From Alcaligenaceae bacterium (lineage in GTDB: Bacteria; Pseudomonadota; Gammaproteobacteria; Burkholderiales; Burkholderiaceae), in NCBI GenBank assembly GCA_947372575.1, contig CANBUF010000014.1, forward strand, positions 1-13,208: a stretch of DNA of 13,208 bases. The letters run 5' to 3'. Shown piece after piece: positions 6,638-12,735 of the stretch. Within the stretch, counting starts at the first letter, position 1. Every line of letters begins with the position of its first letter. The position numbers were made by a program, and so were the translations under genes. The notes beneath the pieces were generated by a model, which had not been told where the DNA came from, did not search any database, and saw only the letters and a program-made list of their open reading frames with translations.

Positions 6638-7147
6638 ATGACTGAAAACAACACACTAGAGGCTTTTGAAGCCGAGACCCCTGATTCGGTTCAGGAACCC
6701 AGACTCTGGATCAACAAAGGCTGGACCGCCCGGGTCGTCAAGAATTCAGACGACGACGGCTGGGCTGTCGAAATGATCAAGGATGGCGAACCCGAACCGG
6801 CGCTCATCGGCCCCTGGACCATGGGGCGAGATAAAAAAAATCCCAAGCCGCTCGATACCAATGCCTTTAACACGCTTGTCAAAACAGCCTCGGAAGTCGT
6901 GCGACGTCACGAGCAGCATATGCATGCCCTGCATCATAAAAAACTCATGATTACGGTCGGCCTTGAACAGATTCAAATTGCGCTGGATTTTGTAGCGGAT
7001 GAGGATGATCCCCACGCGTTACTGAGTGCGCATGATCTGGACGGTGAACAGCTCGCGCAGGTCCGTGTCGGACCAGGATTTAAACTGAACACGACCAGCG
7101 CATATGCCTGGGCAGAAAACGAATACCAAAAACCCAGCCGAGCTTAG
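6638..7147 (+). CDS. Hypothetical protein, 169 aa, W/D-rich N-terminal half
   Basis: I recognise no named domain. The protein is soluble, acidic at both ends and has no signal peptide. Its most structured-looking part is residues 22-95: LWINKGWTARVVKNSDDDGW, then KDGEPEPALIGPWTMGRDKKNPKPLD and a helical TLVKTASEVVRRHEQ. The high density of Trp, Gly and Asp with a following helix suggests a small compact domain, and I have an impression of similar hypothetical proteins in Burkholderiales (recalled, not checked). His91, His94, His96, His99 and His100 form a histidine-rich patch that could be a metal site. The ATG has only a weak ribosome site. It lies 28 bp after the CoA-transferase stop and 30 bp before the reductase start, so it is probably cotranscribed, although it may be a core gene unrelated to the pathway. 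Confidence 0.75.
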   Translation: MTENNTLEAFEAETPDSVQEPRLWINKGWTARVVKNSDDDGWAVEMIKDGEPEPALIGPWTMGRDKKNPKPLDTNAFNTLVKTASEVVRRHEQHMHALHHKKLMITVGLEQIQIALDFVADEDDPHALLSAHDLDGEQLAQVRVGPGFKLNTTSAYAWAENEYQKPSRA

Positions 7148-7177
7148 ATTGCCACATTCGAGAGACAAGGAAAATAA

Positions 7178-8155
7178 ATGAAAGCAGCATGGTACGAAAA
7201 AAATGGTGAAGCACGTGAGGTCATGATCGTGGGCGAAATTCCAACGCCACAGCCAGGACCCGGTGAAGTTCGCGTCAAAATCGCCGTATCCGGTGTCAAT
7301 CCCTCCGATGTGAAGTCCAGGCGCACACGTCCACTTAGCGACAAACAAATTATTCCGCACAGCGATGCTGGCGGTGTGATTGAGTCGGTCGGCGCGGGCG
7401 TGCCTGAGAGCCGGATTGGTGAGCGGGTATGGATCTGGAATGGTCAGTGGCAGCGTCCGATGGGAACGGCTGCGCAATATATTGCCTTGCCTGCCGCGCA
7501 GGCTGTGGCCTTGCCTGCAAATGTGGATTTTGCTGCCGCAGCCTGTATGGGGATTCCCGGTCTGACGGCCTTTGAGGCTGTGCGCAGGCTGGGTGATATT
7601 GAGGGCAAAACGATTCTTGTGATTGGTGCCGCATCGGCAGTCGGCCATTATGCTGCGCAGATGGCGGCACTCAAGGGGGCCCGCGTGATTGCAACGGTAG
7701 GGTCTGAGTCAAAAGCTGCACATGCACGCGCTGCGGGTGCCACACAGACGATTAACTACAAAACCGAAAACGTGGCCCAGCGCGTCAAGGAGTTAAATGG
7801 TGGCATCGGGGCAGACGCTATTGTTGATATGGATTTTTCCACCACTGCAAATCTGGTCCGCGAAGGCGCACTGGCACCGCATGGTACGGTCGTTTGCTAT
7901 GGTTCAAATTCGGCCGAAGACCCCACAGTGCCGTTTCGTGTGTTGCTCACCACATCGCTGAGCCTGCAGTTTTTCCTGATCTACGATCTCACTGCTGCCG
8001 AGCGCGTCGTTGCACTTAACGCGCTCAACGATTTACTGTCTTCTGGCAAGCTCATTCATACGATCGGCGCACGCTTTACGCTTGATGACATCGTTGCCGC
8101 GCACGAGGCGGTTGAACGTGGGAGCTTGATCGGTAATGTTGTCATTGATATGTAA
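7178..8155 (+). CDS. Zinc-independent medium-chain dehydrogenase/reductase (NADPH:quinone reductase-like)
   Basis: The 325-aa product belongs to the medium-chain reductase superfamily, quinone oxidoreductase branch. The N-terminal GroES-like domain holds PTPQPGPGEVRVKIAVSGVNPSDVK (22-46) and GDAGG-like HSDAGGVIESVGAGV (61-75). The catalytic-zinc ligands of alcohol dehydrogenases are replaced (Asn41-Pro-Ser-Asp in place of the Cys position), so no zinc is expected. The nucleotide-binding loop is GAASAVGHYAAQMA (150-163), and GS at 175-176 after the second strand suits NADPH. It likely reduces a quinone or an alpha,beta-unsaturated carbonyl in the cytoplasm. AAGGAAA at 7167-7173 is a strong ribosome site. 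It is the last gene of the plus-strand run and is followed by a hairpin. Confidence 0.9.
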   Translation: MKAAWYEKNGEAREVMIVGEIPTPQPGPGEVRVKIAVSGVNPSDVKSRRTRPLSDKQIIPHSDAGGVIESVGAGVPESRIGERVWIWNGQWQRPMGTAAQYIALPAAQAVALPANVDFAAAACMGIPGLTAFEAVRRLGDIEGKTILVIGAASAVGHYAAQMAALKGARVIATVGSESKAAHARAAGATQTINYKTENVAQRVKELNGGIGADAIVDMDFSTTANLVREGALAPHGTVVCYGSNSAEDPTVPFRVLLTTSLSLQFFLIYDLTAAERVVALNALNDLLSSGKLIHTIGARFTLDDIVAAHEAVERGSLIGNVVIDM

Positions 8156-8186
8156 TTTCGCCTCGATTCACTGCCGGTGATTATTA

Positions 8187-8223
8187 GGGTTGCAAAACAT
8201 GCTTGTGGCGTGTTTTGCAACCT
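8187..8223. terminator. 15-bp hairpin between convergent genes
   Basis: GGTTGCAAAACATGC (8188-8202) pairs with GCGTGTTTTGCAACC (8208-8222) with a single G-T wobble and a 5-nt loop TTGTG; a further G-T pair can close it. It lies 32 bp after the reductase stop and 13 bp from the stop of the convergent Bug gene. There is no T-run outside the stem on either strand. Position and symmetry suggest a shared bidirectional terminator or 3'-end protector. Confidence 0.6.
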
Positions 8224-8235
8224 ATACCCTGAGAA

Positions 8236-9219
8236 TTATTCGCGCGTTGAAATGCCCGCTTTCTGGATCACCTCGCCCCAGCGGGCATAATCGTTTTGCA
8301 TAAAGGTCCCAAATTCAGAAGGGCTGCCAGGCATGACGATTGCTCCGCCATATTCGAGTTTTTTCTGAAGTGTGGGATCGGCCAGTGTTTTATTCAACGC
8401 TGTATTGACATAGTTCACAATGGATTCGGATGTACCGGCTGGAGCCATCAATCCGTACCAGACCGATGCCACCATGGTTGGATAGCCGAGCTCAGTGAAG
8501 GTTGGCAAGTCGGGTAGGGTACTGTTGCGTTTAATGCTGACGGCTGCAATGGGCCGAAGTTTGCCGCTTTTAATATGTGGGATGAGCGCCGGAATACCAT
8601 CGAACATCATGTCAACCTGACCGCTGGCGACGTCCACGACGGCGGGAGCTGATCCTTTATAGGGCACATGCACCAAGTTGAGTTGCGTGGCGATCTTGAA
8701 TAGCTCACCTGATAAGTGAGGCGCGCTGCCTGTGCCCGCAGAGGCAAAGCTCAGTTGCCTGGTTTTCGCAAGTGCAATCAGGTCACTGACTGAATATACG
8801 GGTAGCTGCGCGTTCACGGCCAGGATGATTGGAAACTCTGCAATGGCACCAACCGGAATCAGATCCTTGAAGGGGGCGTAGGTCAGGTTGTCGTAAAAGT
8901 AGGGGCCGATGCCATGGGTCGAAATGCCGGCTTGTAAAAGGGTGTAGCCATCAGCGGGCGCACGTGCGACGAACGCACTCGCAATGGTGCCGTTTGCACC
9001 TGCTTTGTTTTCTACCAAAACCGGTGTGGCAAGCTCTTTAGCAAAACCTTCAGACATTGCGCGCGCCACGAAATCCGACGCACCCCCGGGTGGGACAGTA
9101 ATGATTAGTCGAATCGGCTTGTCGGGATAGTGCGCAGTATCAGTTGAGGCGAGAGTTTGCGCATGGGTAGTCACAGCGATAAGTGAGAACAAGGCTGTGA
9201 AGAGAGATTTCAATGTCAT
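8236..9219 (-). CDS. Bug/TctC-family periplasmic receptor, Sec-exported
   Basis: With the ATG at 9219-9217 the product is 327 aa. It starts with a good Sec signal peptide (MTLKSLFTALFSLIAVTTHA, cut before QT). AGGG at 9232-9229 lies 9 nt upstream; the longer frame from TTG 9252 would spoil the signal peptide and is rejected. The mature part carries YPDKPIRLIITVPPGGASDF, VENKAGANGTIASAF, APADGYTLLQ, LVHVPYKGSAPAVVDVASGQVDMMFD (interrupted here only by normal variation), VWYGLMAPAGTS, and ends in DYARWGEVIQKAGIS. This is a full-length Bug receptor without TctAB partners. It is on the same strand as the upstream deacetylase-family gene, 117 bp from it, and may act with that hydrolase. The PGGASD motif replaces the PGGGTD of the receptor at 4463, so ligands probably differ. 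Confidence 0.92.
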   Translation of the reverse strand: MTLKSLFTALFSLIAVTTHAQTLASTDTAHYPDKPIRLIITVPPGGASDFVARAMSEGFAKELATPVLVENKAGANGTIASAFVARAPADGYTLLQAGISTHGIGPYFYDNLTYAPFKDLIPVGAIAEFPIILAVNAQLPVYSVSDLIALAKTRQLSFASAGTGSAPHLSGELFKIATQLNLVHVPYKGSAPAVVDVASGQVDMMFDGIPALIPHIKSGKLRPIAAVSIKRNSTLPDLPTFTELGYPTMVASVWYGLMAPAGTSESIVNYVNTALNKTLADPTLQKKLEYGGAIVMPGSPSEFGTFMQNDYARWGEVIQKAGISTRE

Positions 9220-9261
9220 GCTGGCTGGCCCTTTACTTTGATTGTCCTGCAATTAAATTTC

Positions 9262-9304
9262 AAGGCAACGACCTGACAGCATGCGTATATTGTCAGGGTG
9301 CCTT
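9262..9304. repeat. Interrupted inverted repeat upstream of the Bug gene
   Basis: CCTGACA (9272-9278) pairs with TGTCAGG (9291-9297) around a 12-nt loop, and an outer AAGGCA (9262-9267) pairs with TGCCTT (9299-9304) across an uneven bulge (4 nt against 1 nt). It lies downstream of the deacetylase-family gene and upstream of the Bug gene, both on the minus strand. It could be a weak terminator for the first or an operator for the second. No T-run of note follows. Confidence 0.4.
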
Positions 9305-9336
9305 AAAGCATAAGCAATAACTATGCCCGTTATAGT

Positions 9337-10230
9337 TCACTCCATGCCAGGTACGGTGCCTGGCGGCAGACTTTCGATATGGCTGCAGATCGCCCCTGGT
9401 GTTGACAGCCACACTTGATCCCGATGCGAAACGATATGTTCGATTACGCGTCGAAACTGTCTCAGGCGATAAGGTTGTCCCAATATGAAGCTGTGCAGCA
9501 CGACGCTCATCACAAGAGGCCTGCGCGCGGATTCTTCGAGCAATTCGTCGAACTGGTCAATCAGACTGTCGCAGTAAAGCTGCGAGGGAGTCCTGCGTGA
9601 AACACACTCGAACGAATCATTCAGATCGTGCGAATAGGGGATGGAGAGAATGGGGCCATTTTTAGTTTTGAACCAGACTGGCTGATCATCAAGGGGCCAA
9701 TCCATCATGTATCGATAGCCTGCTTCCTTAAGTAAATCCAGGGAGTCATGGGTTTGTGAAATGTACGGAGCTAGCCAGCCAGCCGGGGGGCGGCCTTCGT
9801 GCTGCAGGATCGTCTGGGTTGCTTGGTGGATGCAGTCACGCTCTTGATCATACGTCATGTCGGCCTGACGCTCTGCATTGGTACGGCCGTGCGCCACGAT
9901 TTCGTCGCCACGCTGGCTAAAGGCTGCGATCAATTCCGGACAATAGTCATACAACTCGGTGTTAATCAATAACGCATACGGAAAGTCATACGCCTTGGCA
10001 AGCTCCAGCAAACGCCATGCTCCGACGCGGTTGCCATAGTCACGCCAGGCAAAACTCCTCGTATTCGGCTGTGGAGCTGGATTGGCGTAGTCATTGCCCA
10101 TTCCCTCACCAAAGGCAAAGTGTTCGACATTCAGGCTGAAATGCACGGCGAGCCGCTTGCCTTGTGGCCAGCTGTAATCGGGACGCTGAGTGATGGGTGA
10201 GTAGTCGTAACGGTGATGGGTCTTTAACAT
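9337..10230 (-). CDS. Polysaccharide deacetylase (NodB-homology) family hydrolase, PuuE/allantoinase-like
   Basis: The 297-aa cytoplasmic-looking protein (no signal peptide) has the NodB fold arrangement seen in PuuE-like members, which hydrolyse amide bonds in small molecules rather than polysaccharide. The segment LAVHFSLNVEHFAFG (27-41) stands where classical deacetylases have TFDDG; Glu36/His37 are the likely metal or catalytic residues. EIVAHGRTNAER (110-121) is the second motif, with His114 and Asn118 in place of His-x3-His. WLAPYIS (152-158) and LHSFILG (245-251) are later motifs. PuuE-like enzymes act on allantoin, cyclic imides or formamide-like bonds; the substrate here is unknown. 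The gene is divergent from the NMT1-like gene with 65 bp between starts. The ATG at 10230-10228 has only a distant GGAG. Confidence 0.85.
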   Translation of the reverse strand: MLKTHHRYDYSPITQRPDYSWPQGKRLAVHFSLNVEHFAFGEGMGNDYANPAPQPNTRSFAWRDYGNRVGAWRLLELAKAYDFPYALLINTELYDYCPELIAAFSQRGDEIVAHGRTNAERQADMTYDQERDCIHQATQTILQHEGRPPAGWLAPYISQTHDSLDLLKEAGYRYMMDWPLDDQPVWFKTKNGPILSIPYSHDLNDSFECVSRRTPSQLYCDSLIDQFDELLEESARRPLVMSVVLHSFILGQPYRLRQFRRVIEHIVSHRDQVWLSTPGAICSHIESLPPGTVPGME

Positions 10231-10295
10231 TTTTGGCAGGCGCTCCGGTAAGGTGGACGTGTACTATTGTCGATGCCGCATTTTTGAGAATAAAC
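10231..10295. promoter_or_regulatory. Divergent promoter gap between hydrolase and NMT1-like gene
   Basis: The 65-bp gap must hold the start signals of both divergent genes if the GTG at 10296 is right. No convincing -35/-10 pair or palindrome is seen. GAGAA at 10286-10290 lies 5 nt before the GTG and is a plausible ribosome site. Confidence 0.3.
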
Positions 10296-11195
10296 GTGAA
10301 TATAAAGCTAGCTGAAAATTTCCGTGCAGTTTTTTACGCACCTTTCTATGCCACCCATGCGCTGGGTCTGTTTGCCAAAGAAGGCGTGTCCATCACGCTG
10401 CTTGATTCCCCTTCTCCAGGAGCAGGCATTGCGGAACTGGCTGCGGGCAATATCGATGTCATGTGGGGAGGGCCGCTTCGGGTCATCAAAGAGCGGGATC
10501 AGCTTGCGCGCACGGGTACTTCACTCGTTGCGTTTTGCGAAGTGGCTGCCAAGGATCCCTTTTTTCTGGTCGGTCGGGCAGATCCAGCGACCTTCAAACT
10601 CACTGATTTACAGCATCAGAAACTCGCGATTGTCAACGAAGTCCCAACCCCGTGGTTATGCCTGCAGGAAGATTTGCGTGACGCCGGCGTTGATCCCGCC
10701 ACGATTGTAAAAATCGATGATAGGCTTATGCAGGAAAACGTACGGGGCTTATTAAAAGGCGATATTGATGTCGCACAGTTGTTTGAGCCGTATGTTTCGC
10801 AAGCTGTGGCTCAGGGCGCAGGCCATGTATTGCATGCGGCGAGTGGGCGGGGCTATACCGCCTATACAACCTTCATCTCAACTGTCGATGGCATGAAGCG
10901 TAATCAGGACGCGTTTGACGCCATGATCCGGGCAATAGAGCAATTTGGGCCATGGCTGGCGGCGCATGGTCCTGCAGAACTCGCACGGGTTGTTGCGCCT
11001 TTTTATCCCGGCTTGGCACAGGATATTCTGGTCAGCGCCATGACGCGCTATCAGCAAGCAGGACTATGGACATGCCGGCGTGTGATCTCCCGGGCGGGAT
11101 TTGAGCGCCTGGGTCTTAGCATGTTTCATTCAGGTTTCGTCTCGGCAATGCCTGACTATGAGGACTGTATCTCCGATTGTGCGTATGAGAACTAA
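10296..11195 (+). CDS. NMT1/THI5-like (SsuA/TauA-type) binding protein without a signal peptide
   Basis: With GTG 10296 as start the product is 299 aa. It begins directly with the folded domain (MNIKLAENFRAVFYAPFYATHALGLFAKEGV), and continues with AELAAGNIDVMWGGPLRV, KLAIVNEVPTPW, GDIDVAQLFEPYVSQAV and YTTFIST. This layout matches the NMT1/THI5-like family of type-2 periplasmic binding proteins. Two things are odd. No signal peptide is visible, and no ABC permease or ATPase gene is nearby. The reading frame stays open to 10197, but that extension (ending near VRWTCTIVDAAFLRI) lies inside the divergent gene and does not look like a Sec, Tat or lipoprotein signal. It could be a cytosolic binding/regulatory protein or an enzyme of the THI5 kind; I see no clear THI5 cysteine motif. 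Context suggests a role in the same small-molecule catabolism as the PrpD-like gene. Confidence 0.75.
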   Translation: MNIKLAENFRAVFYAPFYATHALGLFAKEGVSITLLDSPSPGAGIAELAAGNIDVMWGGPLRVIKERDQLARTGTSLVAFCEVAAKDPFFLVGRADPATFKLTDLQHQKLAIVNEVPTPWLCLQEDLRDAGVDPATIVKIDDRLMQENVRGLLKGDIDVAQLFEPYVSQAVAQGAGHVLHAASGRGYTAYTTFISTVDGMKRNQDAFDAMIRAIEQFGPWLAAHGPAELARVVAPFYPGLAQDILVSAMTRYQQAGLWTCRRVISRAGFERLGLSMFHSGFVSAMPDYEDCISDCAYEN

Positions 11196-11215
11196 CGCCT
11201 GAATATCCAGAGGTC

Positions 11216-11243
11216 TTGACCTTTGTGTCCCAATGTATACAAT
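11216..11243 (+). promoter_or_regulatory. Sigma-70 promoter of the MmgE/PrpD gene
   Basis: TTGACC (11216-11221) and TACAAT (11238-11243) are separated by 16 bp. Each matches the consensus at five of six bases. Transcription would start near 11250, giving a leader of about 24 nt before the ATG at 11274. The spacer and -10 box lie inside the 30-bp palindrome. Confidence 0.6.
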
Positions 11244-11252
11244 GGGACACAA
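11223..11252. promoter_or_regulatory. 30-bp near-perfect palindrome, probable repressor operator
   Basis: The sequence reads TTGTGTCCCA, then A, then TGTATACA, then A, then TGGGACACAA. Outer arms and the central octamer are perfectly symmetric; only the two single A's break the symmetry. It covers the spacer and -10 box of the promoter, so a bound protein would block RNA polymerase. The central TTGTATACAA-like core resembles operators of GntR/FCD-type regulators of organic-acid catabolism (recalled, not tested). No regulator gene is in the window. As RNA the arms could fold, but there is no T-run and a gene starts right after, so a terminator is unlikely. Confidence 0.75.
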
Positions 11253-11273
11253 TTGACTCATTTCTGATGGCAT

Positions 11274-12707
11274 ATGGCGACTCAACATTCTGAAGCTGTT
11301 GTGCGTAGTGAAAGGTTGCTCCGTGACTTGCCTGCTTCAAACCAGGCGCTAGAGCCCAGCGCTGCGCAAACGCTTGCGGATTTTTGCGCCAATTTGAAAC
11401 GTTCTGACATCCCGGATGATGTCGTCAATCAAGCCAGATCCTGCATCATTGACACGACCGGCGTGGCCGCATTTGGTGCGCAGTTTGCCTGGAGCCAAGC
11501 CGTTGCACGATATGCCCGTGCTTATGGACAGTCAGGGGCGTGTCAGTTGCTAGGGATGCCTGGTGTTCGTTTGCAGGCCCCTTACGCAGCACTAGCCAAT
11601 GGGGCTTTTGCGCACGCCTTTGAGCAGGATAGTCTGCGCAAACCCGGTGCCGGTGTGCATCCAGGTGCTGCGCTCTTTGCCCCCGCTCTGGCGCTGGCGC
11701 AGGAACGTGGTGTTTCAGGCGAGCGCGTACTGCTTGCTGTGATTGCAGGTTGTGAGGTGATGTTTCGCATTGGGTCAGCCTCCTTACACTCCAGCGAACA
11801 ACTTGGTTTTCATGCGCCAGGATTAACCGGTCCCTATGGTGCGGCGATCGCTGCCGGTATTGTGATGGGACTGAATTCTGCTCAGCTCACGCACGCACTT
11901 GGGATCGCGGGTTCTCTGTCTAGTGGATTGCTGGCTTTCTCTCAATCCCTGGAGGGAGCAGAGGTCAAGCGCCTGCATCTTGGTCGTGCTTGCGAGTCAG
12001 GTGTGCTGGCGGCCAGGCTCGCAGAGGAGGGCTTTGCGGGGCCCGAACGCGTCCTCGAAGGGCGCTTTGGCTTTCTGGATGCCTACTGCGCCGAACGCGA
12101 TGCCTCAAAGCTGACTGCTGGGTTAGGAACTGAATGGGAAACCAGGAGAATTTGTCTCAAGGCATACCCTTGTCATGTCACGGCCCATACGCCTATAGAG
12201 TCCTTGCGTCTGCTCATGCAAACACATGACTTCAGAGCCTCTGAGGTTGCAGGGATCACTATTCATGTTTCAAAGAAAGTGTTGAGTCATCACGATATCC
12301 GCCATCCCGCCGATATCAAGCAGGCTCAATACAGTGTTCCATTTTGTGTGGCACTTTCTTTGCATCGTGATCCCGCGGATCCCGCGGTCTTTGAACCAAA
12401 TGTGATCCATGATTCTGCAATTACCCAGACCTGTGCCGATATCAAGTTACTCCCATTCGCAGACCAGGTGCATCGCAGTGCGTGGGCTTCGCGGCTGACC
12501 ATTAAGCTTAAAAATGGCAAGCAATTGAGCCGGGATGCCGATCAGTTCGCGGGGTGTCCAGAGCAGCCGTTGAGCATGACGGCGCTCGAGGCACGCTTTA
12601 TGAAGCTAACTGCACGGTGTGAAGTGCAGTCCCGAAAAATATGGTTCGACAGATTAAATGAGATTGAGCAAATCGATAATTTTGCTCACATGCCTGACTT
12701 AGCCTGA
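11274..12707 (+). CDS. MmgE/PrpD family protein
   Basis: The 477-aa cytosolic protein has the family pattern. DTTGVAAFG (60-68) comes first, then ANGAFAHAFEQDSLRKPGAGVHPGA (108-132, with Asp119 and His129 where the family has its conserved Asp/His pair). ACESGVLAARLA follows VKRLHLG (232-238), and KAYPCHVTAHTPIES (296-310) and KQAQYSVPFCVALSL (349-363) complete it. Family members include 2-methylcitrate dehydratase, cis-aconitate decarboxylase and iminodisuccinate epimerase, so the reaction (dehydration, decarboxylation or epimerisation of a polycarboxylic acid) cannot be named. No prpB/prpC genes are near, which argues against the methylcitrate cycle. The ATG has a weak ribosome site. A tandem GATCCCGCG repeat at 12369-12386 encodes DPADPA. 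A regulated promoter and a Bug gene 28 bp downstream suggest an inducible uptake-plus-catabolism unit. Confidence 0.9.
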   Translation: MATQHSEAVVRSERLLRDLPASNQALEPSAAQTLADFCANLKRSDIPDDVVNQARSCIIDTTGVAAFGAQFAWSQAVARYARAYGQSGACQLLGMPGVRLQAPYAALANGAFAHAFEQDSLRKPGAGVHPGAALFAPALALAQERGVSGERVLLAVIAGCEVMFRIGSASLHSSEQLGFHAPGLTGPYGAAIAAGIVMGLNSAQLTHALGIAGSLSSGLLAFSQSLEGAEVKRLHLGRACESGVLAARLAEEGFAGPERVLEGRFGFLDAYCAERDASKLTAGLGTEWETRRICLKAYPCHVTAHTPIESLRLLMQTHDFRASEVAGITIHVSKKVLSHHDIRHPADIKQAQYSVPFCVALSLHRDPADPAVFEPNVIHDSAITQTCADIKLLPFADQVHRSAWASRLTIKLKNGKQLSRDADQFAGCPEQPLSMTALEARFMKLTARCEVQSRKIWFDRLNEIEQIDNFAHMPDLA

Positions 12708-12735
12708 TTCCATGATCGACCAGGGAATACGAAAA

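Noticed and set aside
9220..9252. TTG start adding 11 residues to the Bug receptor on the minus strand
   Set aside because: The extension puts polar residues before a well-formed signal peptide that begins exactly at the ATG at 9219.
10197..10295. N-terminal extension of the NMT1-like gene by 33 codons
   Set aside because: It overlaps the coding sequence of the divergent hydrolase, removes the shared promoter gap and does not encode a signal peptide.
12369..12386. Tandem 9-bp repeat GATCCCGCG within the MmgE/PrpD gene
   Set aside because: Two short in-frame copies encode DPADPA in a likely surface loop; this is ordinary slippage and not a regulatory or mobile element.
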